Of a DNA stretch of 64,000 nt, positions 1 to 10,843 are shown one piece after another. The DNA is from Asterias amurensis (lineage: Eukaryota; Echinodermata; Asteroidea; Forcipulatida; Asteriidae). The stretch is taken from contig NC_092663.1 in NCBI RefSeq assembly GCF_032118995.1, positions 2,356,001 to 2,420,000 on the forward strand, given 5' to 3'. Below the pieces are notes generated by a model, which saw nothing but the letters and a program-made list of their open reading frames with translations, was not told where the DNA came from and ran no database searches. Both the position numbers and the translations under genes were made by a program. How positions within the stretch are numbered: position 1 is the stretch's first letter; every line of letters begins with the position of its first letter.

Positions 1-3000
1 TTCTTTTTCTGGATTGGTTCTTTTTCTTGTTCTTGTCTTCGGAGCCGTCTGCCCAAAGATGGTCGTAAGAGCCGGGAGCTTGGTACCTGTTATTTGAACA
101 TGACAAAAATGTTATACGGGATTGGTAAAGATAATACAGGGGTGAGAGTCATTACTAACAAAAAAGTCTAAAACTTGGATATACAAATTCAAAGGTATGT
201 TGAAATAATGGCATGTCTACCGTTTGGTAACCCCTGGGGGTATAGATTCCAAGGAGCTTTTGGAAACACTTGTATCCAAAGCACCAGAGAAGCAGACCAA
301 TGAGCAGGATTTCTTTATTTGTGGAAAAAAATAGCGTCTGATTTTCTTCACCAGGCCAACATAATAAGTCTGAATTCAGCCAAAAGTCTGAACAATCTCA
401 ATTCTCATCCCTGATAATAGTAATGATAATAAGTCGTTTTTTATATCACGCTTTTTACACAGCTTTGTTACTTTGTGCATATGTTGATTTACACCAAGTG
501 AGAAGACTGGTCTTTGACAAAGGTGTCCAGTGTCTTTAAATAAGGGAATCAATGTGTGGTGAAGAGGTTTTCAACTGGTGGTTTAATCCCAACGAGGCCT
601 GGTTCTTGATAATTTTACCGAGACGCAGTCAAGGTAAATTATCAAGAACCAGGCCTCGGCGGGTTTAAACCACTAGTTGAAAACCGATTCAACACACTTT
701 GATTCCCATTCATAAGTACCTGTTCGGTCAAAAAACATCAACACTTATGGTCAAAAAGTAAAATAAATGCAAAAATTATAATATTTCAATGATATCTTTC
801 AATACAACACCCCTCCAGCTATGAAATGGTAAAGCCCAGTCAAGGCCCTCAAGTAAATAACTCCTTATAAGGGAATGCAGTGCGCGTTGCGCTTATCGCG
901 TGATGTGGCACAACTGTCTCGGCGGTTGCTCTTGACCAGTAGGAAAGAAGAAACTGTCTTATAAGCACAGGTGCAAACTCGCGTGTCACGCCCATGTTTC
1001 AACACTTTTTACTGGTCATAAACAAAGGTTTATACACACCCACGTGACGCGCTCTCCACCAATAGGAAAAGCGAAACTGTCTGAGGCATTTATGAATGTA
1101 ATAGAAATAACAACTCCGAATAACGTACCCACATTCTTGGCTCGGCAGTGACTCTTTGGACAGCAGTATGGAGATTGTTGGTATGTCTCTGCTGACTTTC
1201 AGCCTACAATCAAATATAGAAAACAATTTATTATGAAAATAATAATAATAATATTTAAAATTTGTATTGCGCCCCTTACATACAAAATGATCAAAGGCGC
1301 AAAACACATGTTAAAGCCATTGGACACTTTCGGTAAACAGTAATGTCCAAAGGCCCGCACTTCGTGTATCACATCTTAAATATAAAATAACAAACCTGTA
1401 AAAATCTAGGCTCAATCGGTCATCGGAGTTGGAGAAATAACGGGAAAACCCACCCTTGTTTCCGCACGTTTCGCCGTATAATGACATGTGTTCAAAATAA
1501 ATCCGAAATTCTTGACGACGAGAATTGATAATTGTTTTAATGTTTCCTCAAAAAGTAAAGCATTTCATACAATAATATTTCAAGAGAAGTCTTTCACCAT
1601 TACCTTCTATAAACCCTGTAAGTTATTTTTAAATCTGTGAACTTTTTTTTCTTTTTCTGTTCCGAAAGTGTATAATGGCTTTAAAAAGCACAGAGTGGAA
1701 GAATAAGACAAAGAAGAAAGACTGGTCACCAGGACAGTGCCCAAACAAAAGTATGGGGATACGGAATAGTAACAAGTTCTCTCAGTGGTGAAGTTGGTAT
1801 GACAATGATCTAGAATTGCAAAGGTCATGGGTTTGAAGCCCACCCTAGTAATAAGCCTGTGATTTCTGTTCACAGGGTTGAGGAAAGTACCCGTGACCCG
1901 AGTATACAGTGCTAACATACATCGGTGTATAGGGCGCCTATGGGTAAAATCAAAAGTAATATTCTTTATCCCGTATGCAAAGTTCAATCCATTAAAGGGT
2001 GGCTGCAGTGTTTGTTTTATTCATTTAAACGATTAAACATGACTTTTTAAACCTGAAATATTTTTTTATATTTGTTATTAAATTAAATGCGCAAGTATTT
2101 TAAAAATGGTTTTCAAGAGATTAGGAGAACCCACCCCGCCCCTAAAAGGGAGCCTTCATTTGCATAAACATGACGTCATGTCGGTAACCTGAGCAGTCGG
2201 TTGGGCCCCCTGGCTGTGTGCATATAGAGACGTGTGCACTGTGTGGCCTGGTACCTAGGCGCGAGTAGTCAGGGACCAGACTCCTTTTGCCAACGATGTT
2301 TGAATTCCCTACGTGGCGTCGATGGTAGGGGGGCGGTAACAATCCACAAAATGGGGGGGGGGGCATGACTTATTCGCTAATTACGCAAGTCAGATATGTC
2401 GGGAATAAACAAAACACATTTTATTGATGTTCAATACATATATCAGAAATAAATGACAGCAAAATTAACTGTTTTATTTGAATTCACTGCAGCATCCCTT
2501 TAAATCATTGCAGTAACCGCTGCTAAAAACAGGATTCGTACTGCCTCTAGCTACTGGGCAATCTCGGTGGTCTAGGTGGTATGAAACTTGCTCTAGAATT
2601 GCAAAGGTCTGTGGTTCAAATCTCTACTGAGTAATACGACTGTGACTTTAATCACAGAGCTCTGGTGAGTACTTGAGTATACAGTGCTAATACATATCGG
2701 TGTATATGGGTAAAAACCAAAATTAATATTCTTTATCCAAAGTTTAAAATTCCATCTATTACATGTCAAATCTACTTCAAACGAGCATTTTATTAAAAAA
2801 TGCATTTCAATTCAACCTTCCCACGCTATCTTTGAACTGCAAAATCTTTGTTTCAATTCTCTACACTCACTTCTTGTTTCACTTTTATAGTCCCCCCCCC
2901 CCCACAAAAAAAACCCTAACTCAAGCAACAAAACAAAACCAAAAACAAAACCAAAAACACAACAGGAATTATTACACAATTTTGGTTGGGTGGTTTCCCT

Positions 3001-6000
3001 TTACATGTATTTCTCTGTCAGTCATGAGTCTCCTACGATGTTCTACCAGGAAATAAATGTTTGCATAGTTGTAATTTGTGAAAGGACAATCAATTGAGAC
3101 GTCTTATAATCACCATTAAAGTCGTTTGCATAATAGCTCTGAAAGAGCTTTAAAGGAACTGGACATTTGGTAAATACTCACAAAGATATTAGCTTACTTG
3201 GTAATGCTAATGCTAATGAGGAAATACCAATTTACTTGGCGCCTTTTCCGAAGGTTACAAAGCACTCAGAGAATGACATGAAAGGAAAACTATTGCGGGT
3301 TGAGAAAAACGGCTCCCTCTGAAGCAACATGGTTTTTTAGAAAAAGGTAAACTCTCACTAAAATATTTTAATCTGAGAGACCAGTGGCCGATTTTACAAA
3401 GAGCTAAGATTGATCCTAACTGCATATCAATCGTAGTTGCTAAGTAACGTGTGATGTCACAATACAGATCACTATGGTAATACTGACAATTTGTCTTGCG
3501 ATGAATTTTATTGCTTTGTAAAATTGGCCCCAGACCTGTAGCTTTTCTCAGGCGTATGAAAGCACAACATTTCTTTTCCTGACTGTGCTGTTCAATTATA
3601 CATGTGTACATATTATAGGCCCTTTTCGAAACCACGGCTTCTGCTTCAGCCTCGGCTCAGGCTAGCCTGGCCCCGCGATTGTTTTGACAATATTGCGCAT
3701 GCTTTGTGCATGTGTTCAGGGCTTCAGACCAGAGAACGGAGCCTGAAGCTGAATACAAAGCCGAAATTGTGGTTTCAAAAAGGGCCAGTTTCACGCACAC
3801 AGGCAATTTTAGGAAAGCTTCTTTTCTTACCTATCAAGGCCTTCTTCCTTTGGGTTCCAATACTCATCTATTCTGCAATAATAAAAACAAACAAATGAAC
3901 AATGATTGAAAAAAACAAGAACTTAATAGTGGGATGGGAAACCAGTCAAAGATGGTAATGTATAGGCCTGAAGCAATGAGGGGGAATTGCCTCCATGCCC
4001 CCTGTCATTGTCGTGGTGCCCTTGAAATGTTCCAGTAGAAATGTACAATGTCGTCATAGGGTGCCCTGCCCTTTACCAACGAGAAAATGCCTTGGTGCAT
4101 TTGTGCTTTAAAACATGAAGCATACAGGTCTGGGTAAATTAGTAATTTGGTTGTCCTTGAACGTTGTTGATTTTTAGCAGCTGGATGAGACGTGGCCACG
4201 CATAGGTTTTTTTAAGATAAACGATTAACTAAACGTTCAGTTGTGTATGTAGGGTGTCATGGCCCATGGCCAAGTGGTTTGGAGGATGGAATTCAAGTTC
4301 TGAGGGTCAAGTCGTCAAAGTGTGGGTTCAAATCTTGGTCATGACACTTGTGTCCCTGAGCAAGATGCTTTGCACAAGTTGCTTCTCTTCACCCCAGAGG
4401 TATAATGGGTGCCAACTAGTGTCAAAGTCTTGACTGTTTGAGGGGCGACTTGTGGGCCGTAAATTCCACTAGTCGTCCAGGCCTAGTGGAGTACATTAAA
4501 CTGGTAAGGATTACCTGTTGTAGAATATTCTTGTGATCTGATGCAGAGTCTTCATCTTTCGTTTGACGATCTCAACGCATGTTATTGTCTTACTGATGGC
4601 TGGGCCTGAGCCTGTGAAGATGATGTATTTGGTGTTTTCGTTCTGAAAAGAAAATAAGAACACAGTTTTAGGCCTTGAACTTCACTTTAGAAGGGGCACT
4701 TCAAGGGGCACTTCAAGGGGCCCTTTGTTTGTTTGTTTGTTTGTTTGTTGGTTTGTCCAAAAAGGGGACATAAACACCACGCTGGCAACAACCAATCTCT
4801 CTCATACAAACATTGGTTTACATCAATGATTATGAATTGCACAAGATCAAAAAATTGTGATTCAGTGACTAGATGACAATATTTATTCTAGCCATTGTGA
4901 AATCAGCGGTTAGCTGGGGGATTCGAACCCACAACCTTGTGATTGCAAGTCCTGCAGTCTAACCACTGGACCACAGTGGAGTTTGGGGGATTTGAACCTA
5001 CAACCTTGTGATTGCAAGTCCTGCAGTCTAACCACCGGATCACAGTGAAGTTTGGGGGATTCGAACTCACAACCTTGTGATTGCAAGGCCTGCAGTCTAA
5101 CCACTTGACCACAGTGACTTCTATGAGGAAAGCTTGTATTGGAACCTTGCAGAGGGCAAAACAGCAAAAGCACAGAGCACCACGGCAATTGCTGTGGGTG
5201 CCGTGGGTTATTTTAAGACCTGCAGTTTTGTTTTTCTTTTGTCACTGCCTACATGTAGGGTTAAGGACTGTTTGTCCAAGGCTTTCTCCGACGAAAAGAG
5301 ACTTTTGATAAAGGAACGGTCAAGGTTGGATAAAGGCAGTTTGAAAGTGCTCAGTTTTTATAACCGATTTATTTAGGGGCGGGCATATAGTCGATTTGAC
5401 TCGGGCATAGTCAACTATGGCGCCATCTTGATAGAAAAAGCGGGCAAAGCTATTTCCATGACTCCATTTTTAACCAATCACATAGAGATAAGAAGATTCT
5501 ATATCATGAGGTATTTAAGGGTGGATGATATCCATAGCTATGTACATCCTGGAGGGGATAACTCTGTTTCAGCCACAAGAGAAGGTGGCAACATGCCCCT
5601 GGTGTCAGTTGATCTCAGAGATGCCAAGTCCAGAGGCCACCTATGCGTGAGATTTTCAAAGCTCACCACACCCCCCACCCACCAATAAGCGTTTTGCGCT
5701 CTGTCGAATTTTAGCTGAACCTGCTGGCAGGGCAAAAGCGTGCGCAATCTGTAAATTTGCGCTCTTTTACAATTATTAGCAGATCAAGTCGATGATTCTG
5801 ATAAACTGCGTGCAATCTGAAGATTGTGCAAACATTGTAGATTGCGTTTTTTGTACACACGAGCGCAATTTGGCAATGCATTGTCGTTAATTTTAATTTT
5901 TTTCCCGGTCTGGCCCCAATGCGTGAGAAAGTGGTTGATGTGCGTGTGAGCGTGGGACAGAGCCCAAATGCGTGAGTCTCACGCCTAATGCGTTTAGACT

Positions 6001-6511
6001 TGGTAGGTCTGTGATCTGGGGATGACAACCCAAATCAAGGTGATCAAGATGAAGCCCTCACCTCTCGGCTGATAGACACTTCATGGAGGCAACGAAGGCG
6101 ACTGCCTCCATGCCCCCTGGCCATTGCCTTGGAGCTGCGCGTAAAATGCTCCAGTAGAAATTTACAACTTCCTCATAGTCATAGGATGCCCTTTACCACG
6201 GAGGAGAAAATTCCTTGGTGCCCTTTCAAAAACGAAGCATACAGGCCTGCGACACCTTGAACTGGTCGCCAGCCTTTTTAGTTAAAAGTAATAATAATAT
6301 CAAAAGAAACTTATGCAAAAATGTTTCATATTTTAGTCAAAGTGTACCTTGATGACTTTGAAGGCGAAACCAAGAAGGTTGCGTACTTTACTGCCATGTT
6401 TGACTTTCATCGTCGTGATATTGCTCAGGTCCAGACCGAGATTGGAAAACGTTTTTTCTTTGTCATCTTCGCCGTGCACCTCAACAATTTCTCCCTTCTC
6501 ATAGTGATCCA
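1..6511 (-). CDS. rpp25: Rpp25-like Alba-domain RNase P/MRP subunit (partial, C-terminus off window)
   Basis: Five coding exons read on the minus strand: 6511-6348, 4642-4515, 3872-3831, 1203-1129, and 86 down to the window edge. Each has AG acceptor and GT donor, and phases agree throughout. The first exon opens DHYEKGEIVEVHG and holds the Alba signature KVKHGSKVRNLLGFA (about residues 36-50). Exon 2 gives YIIFTGSGPAISKTITCVEI, the second Alba strand-loop block. Exon 3 gives EYWNPKEEGLD, exon 4 DIPTISILLSK, and exon 5 begins GYQAPGSYDHLW followed by a lysine-rich tail. This order matches vertebrate RPP25 and RPP25L, which bind the P3 domain of RNase P/MRP RNA as a heterodimer with Rpp20 (POP7) in tRNA 5' processing and rRNA maturation. 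The family starts MEHY-like; here the DHYEKG exon follows an AG acceptor by TG, so the ATG would be A|TG with the A in an unseen upstream exon. The C-terminus is missing. Confidence 0.9.
477..541. repeat. Fragment of MITE family A (GACACTGGACAC ends)
   Basis: The terminal block of a MITE family seen in full at 6553-6944, ending GGTGTCCAGTGTCTTTAAA. Only one end is present. It lies in the 3' intron of the Rpp25-like gene. Confidence 0.7.
545..712. mobile_element. Foldback MITE, about 165 bp
   Basis: The two halves are near-perfect inverted copies: GGGAATCAATGTGTGG and GTTTTCAACTGGTGGTTTAA on the left return as their complements on the right, around the inner inverted pair CGAGGCCTGGTTCTTGATAA. 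There is no coding capacity. It abuts the family A fragment in the last visible intron of the Rpp25-like gene. Confidence 0.7.
1795..1995 (+). repeat. tRNA-headed SINE, family 2
   Basis: It has a tRNA-like box B region (GGTCATGGGTTTGAAGCCC) and then a tail: GTATACAGTGCTAACATACA, CGGTGTATAG, and an AATATTCTTTATCC end. The same body recurs at 2545-2760 (plus) and 23430-23665 (minus), so it is a dispersed family. Confidence 0.65.
2545..2760 (+). repeat. tRNA-headed SINE, family 2
   Basis: Fuller copy of the family at 1795. The head reads TAGCTACTGGGCAATC, GGTGGTCTAGGTGG and TGGTTCAAATCTC, and the tail is AGTATACAGTGCTAA then CGGTGTATATGGGTAAAAAC and AATATTCTTTATCC. The A-box/B-box spacing suits a tRNA-derived promoter. 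Confidence 0.7.
3150..3365. repeat. Diverged MITE family A copy
   Basis: Begins TTTAAAGGAACTGGACAT and contains GAGAAAAACGGCTCCCTCTG, the family A internal block. It is degraded and one end is unclear. Confidence 0.55.
3388..3533. mobile_element. MITE related to family B (inverted GGCCAATTTTACAAAG ends)
   Basis: Left end TGGCCGATTTTACAAAGAGC and right end GCTTTGTAAAATTGGCCCC are inverted copies about 145 bp apart. It resembles, but is distinct from, the GGGCCCAATTTCAT family. It lies in intron sequence of the Rpp25-like gene. Confidence 0.6.
3965..4135. repeat. Dispersed CAGGCCTG-bounded repeat (family G)
   Basis: About 175 bp running from GGCCTGAAGCAATG to GAAGCATACAGGTCTG. It contains AAATGTTCCAGTAGAAATGT and AGGGTGCCC. 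Further copies lie at 6070-6250, 42325-42500 and, partly, 49840-49985. The ends are imperfect inverted repeats around CAGGCCTG. Origin unknown. Confidence 0.6.
4254..4500 (+). repeat. Class II tRNA-headed SINE, family 1
   Basis: The head GTGTCATGGCCCATGGCCAA, TGTGGGTTCAAATCTTGGTC and ATGACACTTGTGTCC reads as a long-variable-arm (Leu/Ser-like) tRNA with paired acceptor ends. It is followed by the body TGAGCAAGATGCTTTGCA. It is a SINE rather than a working tRNA gene because it is degenerate, carries a non-tRNA body, and recurs at 24567, 35687, 41403, 43066, 46613 and 59300. Confidence 0.7.
4765..5118 (-). repeat. SINE with a tandem triple of tRNA-like heads
   Basis: Three tandem copies of about 70 bp lie at about 4905-4982, 4983-5048 and 5049-5115. 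On the minus strand each reads TGGTCCAGTGGTTAGACTGC, ACTTGCAATCACAAGGTTGT and GGGTTCGAATCCCCC, which are A-box and B-box like. The flank 4765-4904 (TAAACACCACGCTGGCA, CAATCTCTCTCATACAAACA) matches 36965-37170, where one head is present. The amino acid identity of the ancestral tRNA cannot be called. Confidence 0.7.
6070..6252. repeat. Dispersed CAGGCCTG-bounded repeat (family G)
   Basis: Copy of the repeat at 3965-4135, with GCTCCAGTAGAAATTTACAA, ATGCCCTTTACC and an ACGAAGCATACAGGCCTG end. It lies in the Rpp25-like gene between coding exons. Confidence 0.65.
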
Positions 6512-6552
6512 CTGCAATAAATTTAAACAAGTTAAATTTTCAAAACGTAATA

Positions 6553-6944
6553 TTAAAGACACTGGACATAATTTGTAATTGTCAAAGACAAGTCTTCTCA
6601 CTTGCTGTATCTCAACATGCATTTTTATAACCTAACAAAACTGTGAAAATTTGAGCTCAATTGGTCATCAAAGTTGCGAGCTAATAAAATGAAAGAAAAA
6701 ATACCCTTGTCACACCAAGTTGTGTGCTTTCAGAGGCTTTGATTTTGAGACCTCAAATTCTAAACTTGAGGTCTCGAAAAACAAATTAGTGGAAAATTAC
6801 TTCTTTCATGTAAACTTCGTCACTTCAGAGGGAGCCGTTTCTCACAATGTTTTATACTATCATTATCCCCATTACTTGTTACCAAGTAAGGTTTTATGCT
6901 AACAATTATTTTGAGTAATAACCAATAGTGTCCACTGCCTTTAA
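6553..6944. mobile_element. MITE family A, near full length (about 390 bp)
   Basis: Inverted ends TTAAAGACACTGGACAT and GTGTCCACTGCCTTTAA. An internal palindrome is built on GAGACCTCAAATTC/GAGGTCTCGAAA. The element lies directly upstream of the first visible Rpp25-like exon. Other copies: 3150, 27178, 47823, 50733 (split), 52606, 56700, and a fragment at 477. It has no coding capacity and its transposase source is not visible. Confidence 0.8.
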
Positions 6945-7316
6945 AGACCATTATTACTGGATGAAAATTTAATTTATTACGTTAATACTCCAACAATTAC
7001 AAATAACTTTATAACTTTCTGCACAGCAGCTAACTGTTGACAGTAATTAGACTCTGAAAATAGTTGAGTCAGCTTGACCGTTCCGTCAACTCGACTTAGG
7101 ACCAAGACAAGTCGACAGATGGATCAGCACAGGGCTGGGAATAGTTGCAATATGAAACCCTCCTCTCGACGGCCGCCAAGTCGGAGGGTTATGAGACTCT
7201 CTCGAGCGCCGAGCGGCAATTGACAGTCTGGTCAAACATGTATAATTTCGACAGCTAGTCACAAGATTTGCCCCATTTTTACCACTTTCAAGAATCATGA
7301 CACAAATTCTAAGGGC

Positions 7317-7324
7317 ACGAACCT
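7317..7324. other. Left target-site duplication of the foldback element
   Basis: ACGAACCT directly precedes the first base of the inverted terminal repeat, and an identical octamer follows the last base at 10836-10843. Confidence 0.85.
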
Positions 7325-7379
7325 ATGGGGCGCCGTTTGTCCATTAATTGTTTGACAATTTTAAGGCATGTTTTTACCA

Positions 7380-8600
7380 TGGTTTACAGCAATTAGATGT
7401 AAACCATAAAAACTGTTGCCACATCCTGTTATGGTTTACATACCAGTAAAGTATTTGTTGTGTCTAAGTTTATGGTTTACAAACCATGAACATACAAAAA
7501 ACATTTACAAATCGTGGTTCATAAACCAAGAAAATTTACGCATCTTAACAACATGGTTTATAAACCATAGAAAATGAAGCATCAAATTCATGGTTTAGAA
7601 ATCATGGTTTACAAACCAAGAAAATTGAGACATCTAAAAACATGGTTTATAAACCATGAAAATTTAAGATAAAAATCGTGGTTTACAAATCATGGTTTAT
7701 AAACCATAACAAATGAAACATAAAATCATGGTTTGTGACAATGGTTTATAAACCATGAAAATCGAGACTTCTTAAAAAACATGGTTTATAAACCATGAAA
7801 ATTGAGACTTCTTAAAAAACATGGTTTATAAACCATGAAAATTTGCACATCTCAAAAACGTTGTTTGTAAACCATAAAAAAAAGTGCACTTACAAATCAT
7901 GGTTTACAAACCATAAAAATGTGCACTCACAAATCATGGTTTACAAACCATAAAAAATGTGCACTACAGAAATCATGGTTTATAAACCATAAAAACGTGC
8001 ACTCAAAAATCATGGTTTATAAACCATAAAAACGTGCACTCACAAATCATGGTTAACAAACCATAAAAAATGTGCACTCACAAATCATGGTTTATAAACC
8101 ATAAAAACGTGCACTCACAAATCATGGTTTATAAACCATAAAAACGTGCACTCACAAATCATGGTTTACAAACCATAAAAAAACTCCACTCACAAACCAT
8201 GGTTTATAAACCATAAAAACGTGCACTCACAAATCATGGTTTATAAACCATAAAAACGTGCACTCACAAATCATGGTTTACAAACCATAAAAAAACTCCA
8301 CTCACAAACCATGGTTTATAAACCATGAAAACGTGCACTCACAAATCATGGTTTACAAACCATAAAAAACGTGCACTCACAAATCATGGTTTACAAACCA
8401 TAAAAACGTGCACTCACAAATCATGGTTTACAAACCATAAAAAAACTCCACTCACAAACCATGGTTTATAAACCATGAAAACGTGCACTCACAAATCATG
8501 GTTTACAAACCATTAAAAAAATGTGCACTTACACAAATCATGGTTTACAAACCATAGAAAAGTTGCGTACACAAATCATGGTTTACAAACCATAAAATTC
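7380..8600. repeat. Left-arm array of a 16-bp palindrome
   Basis: Roughly thirty copies of ATGGTTTATAAACCAT or ATGGTTTACAAACCAT. From about 7860 on they are separated by a regular spacer AAAAACGTGCACTCACAAATC. Each unit is itself self-complementary, so the arm can form small hairpins as well as pair with the right arm. Confidence 0.9.
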
Positions 8601-8780
8601 TATTACGATCGTCTCTAAAACCTCCTTCCCAACTCTGATCGGTTCCCACTTCACCCCCATTTCCCCCCATGCCACGTGCGAGCCAGCAATAGCAATTCAC
8701 CGTGTGTGTCAATGCTGTGATCAATGCACCGTGTGTGTAATGCTGATCAGGTGGCCCTGAAGGGACATCGCATATCGTAA

Positions 8781-9060
8781 ACGTGTGCGCATACGTATGC
8801 AATGTCGTGAAACAATTCGCAAATATGTGCGCACACGAATGCAATGTCGTGAAACAATTCGCGAATATGTGCGCACACGTATGCAATATCGTGAAACAAT
8901 TCGCAAATATGTGCGCACACGTATGCAATGTCGTGAAACAATTCGCGAATATGTGCGCACATGTATGCAATATCGTTAAACAATTCGCAAATATGTGCGC
9001 ACACGTATGCAATGTCGTGAAACAATTCGCGAATATGTGCGCACACGTCTGTGAATATTA
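8781..9060. repeat. Left-arm inner array, about 42-bp units
   Basis: Six to seven units of GCGCACACGTATGCAATGTC and GTGAAACAATTCGCAAATAT, alternating two slightly different versions (CGCAAAT/CGCGAAT). The right arm carries fewer units (9345-9535), so the arms differ in copy number. Confidence 0.85.
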
Positions 9061-9101
9061 TTTGCGATGTCGTGAATTTTTTTGCATACCATGTTGCATA
9101 C

Positions 9102-9329
9102 CTTTGAATAAAATATCTAATAATCTGGGGGGTTTCTTTCCAACAGTGAGATAAGCGGTAGTCATTGCAGCAGTAGTCTTTGTTGTGAGGCAAGCGAGGC
9201 GGGTGGTCTTCCTTGGCCTGGTGCCAAGTTCCTGGGTATACACATGCTTTACAGAGGGAGCCTGCTGTAGCACCACAGTACTCCCTAGTTCGGTAACAAA
9301 TTATCCACAACTATGACATCATCCTAATG
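9102..9329. other. Unique loop of the foldback element
   Basis: About 228 bp not shared between the arms. No ORF or recognised motif is seen. Confidence 0.7.
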
Positions 9330-9719
9330 GTATGCAACATGGTATGCAATAAAATTCACGACATTGCAAAACAAATCGCATTCGTGTGCGCACATATTCA
9401 CGATTTGGTTCACGAGATTGCATACGTGTGCGCACATATTTGCGATTTGTTTCACGACATTGCATTCGTGTGCGCACATATTTGCGAATTGTTTCACGAC
9501 ATTGCATACGTATGCGCACACGTTTACGATATGCGATGTCCCTTCAGGGCCACCATAATTATTGCATCAGCATTACACACACGGTGCATTGATCACAGCA
9601 TTTACACACACGGGGAATTGCATATTGATGGCTCGCACGTGGCATGGGGGGAAATGGGGGTGAAATGGGAACCGATCAGAGTTGGGAAGGAGGTTTTAGA
9701 GACGATCGTAATAGAATTT

Positions 9720-10800
9720 TATGGTTTGTAAACCATGATTTGTGTACGCAACTTTTTTATGGTTTGTAAACCATGATTTGTGAGTGCACGTTTTTATGGT
9801 TTATAAACCATGATTTGTGAGTGCACGTTTTTATGGTTTATAAACCATGATTTCTGAGTGCACATTTTTTATGGTTTGTAAACCATGATTTGTGAGTGCA
9901 CGTTTTTATGGTTTATAAACCATGATTTCTGAGTGCACATTTTTTATGGTTTGTAAACCATGATTTGTGAGTGCACGTTTTTTATGGTTTGTGAACCATG
10001 ATTTGTGAGTGCACGTTTTTATGGTTTATAAACCATGATTTTTGAGTGCACATTTTTTATGGTTTGTAAACCATGATTTGTGAGTGCACGTTTTTATGGT
10101 TTATAAACCATGATTTTTGAGTGCACATTTTTTATGGTTTGTAAACCATGATTTGTGAGTGCACGTTTTTATGGTTTACAAACCATGATTTTTGAGTGCA
10201 CGTTTTTATGGTTTATAAACCATGATTTCTGTAGTGCACATTTTTTATGGTTTGTAAACCATGATTTGTAAGTGCACTTTTTTTATGGTTTACAAACAAC
10301 GTTTTTGAGATGTGTAAATTTTCATGGTTTATAAACCATGTTTTTTAAGAAGTCTCAATTTTCATGGTTTATAAACCATGTTTTTTAAGAAGTCTCGATT
10401 TTCATGGTTTATAAACCATTGTCACAAACCATGATTTTATGGTTCATTTGTTATGGTTTATAAACCATGATTTGTAAACCACGATTTTTATCTTAAATTT
10501 TCATGGTTTGTAAACCATGTTTTTAGATGTCTCAATTTTCATGGTTTGTAAACCATGATTTGTAAACCATGAATTTGATGCTTTATTTTTTATGGTTTAT
10601 AAACCATGTTTTTAAGATGCGTAAATTTTCTTGGTTTATGAACCACGATTTGTAAATGTTTTTTGTATGTTCATGGTTTGTAAACCATAAACTTAGACAC
10701 AACAAATACTTTACTGGTATGTAAACCATAACAGGATGTGGCAACAGTTTTTATGGTTTACATCTAATTGCTGTAAACCATGGTAAAAACATGCCTTAAA
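9720..10800. repeat. Right-arm array of the 16-bp palindrome
   Basis: Mirror of 7380-8600, with somewhat fewer units. Spacer GATTTGTGAGTGCACGTTTT. Confidence 0.9.
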
Positions 10801-10835
10801 ATTGTCAAACAATTAATGGACAAACGGCGCCCCAT

Positions 10836-10843
10836 ACGAACCT
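10836..10843. other. Right target-site duplication of the foldback element
   Basis: Exact copy of ACGAACCT at 7317-7324. Confidence 0.85.

Larger units (their letters stand above)
7325..10835. mobile_element. Large foldback (TU-like) transposon, 3511 bp, non-autonomous
   Basis: The ends ATGGGGCGCCGTTTGTCC and its complement face each other. The left arm runs about 7325-9101 and the right arm about 9330-10835, close to mirror images, around a loop of about 230 bp (9102-9329). Three domains per arm are visible: an end block, a subterminal array of the palindrome ATGGTTTATAAACCAT (or with central C) at 35-40 bp spacing, and an inner array of about 42-bp units with GTGCGCACACGTATGCAATG and GTGAAACAATTCGC. 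An 8-bp duplication flanks it. The architecture resembles the sea urchin TU foldback elements described in the 1980s. An 8-bp duplication also fits hAT. No transposase ORF is present; the open frames at 8545-9310 and 9327-9731 are repeat translations. If the Rpp25-like gene has an upstream exon as proposed, the element sits in that intron. Confidence 0.88.

Noticed and set aside
7860..8590. A CRISPR array, from regularly spaced palindromic repeats
   Set aside because: Eukaryotic context, spacers are identical rather than unique, and the array is one arm of an inverted repeat with a target duplication.
8545..9731. Overlapping frames up to 187 codons with His/Cys/Arg repeats inside the foldback element
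   Set aside because: They translate the 42-bp inner repeat and its mirror in several frames; no transposase motif is present.
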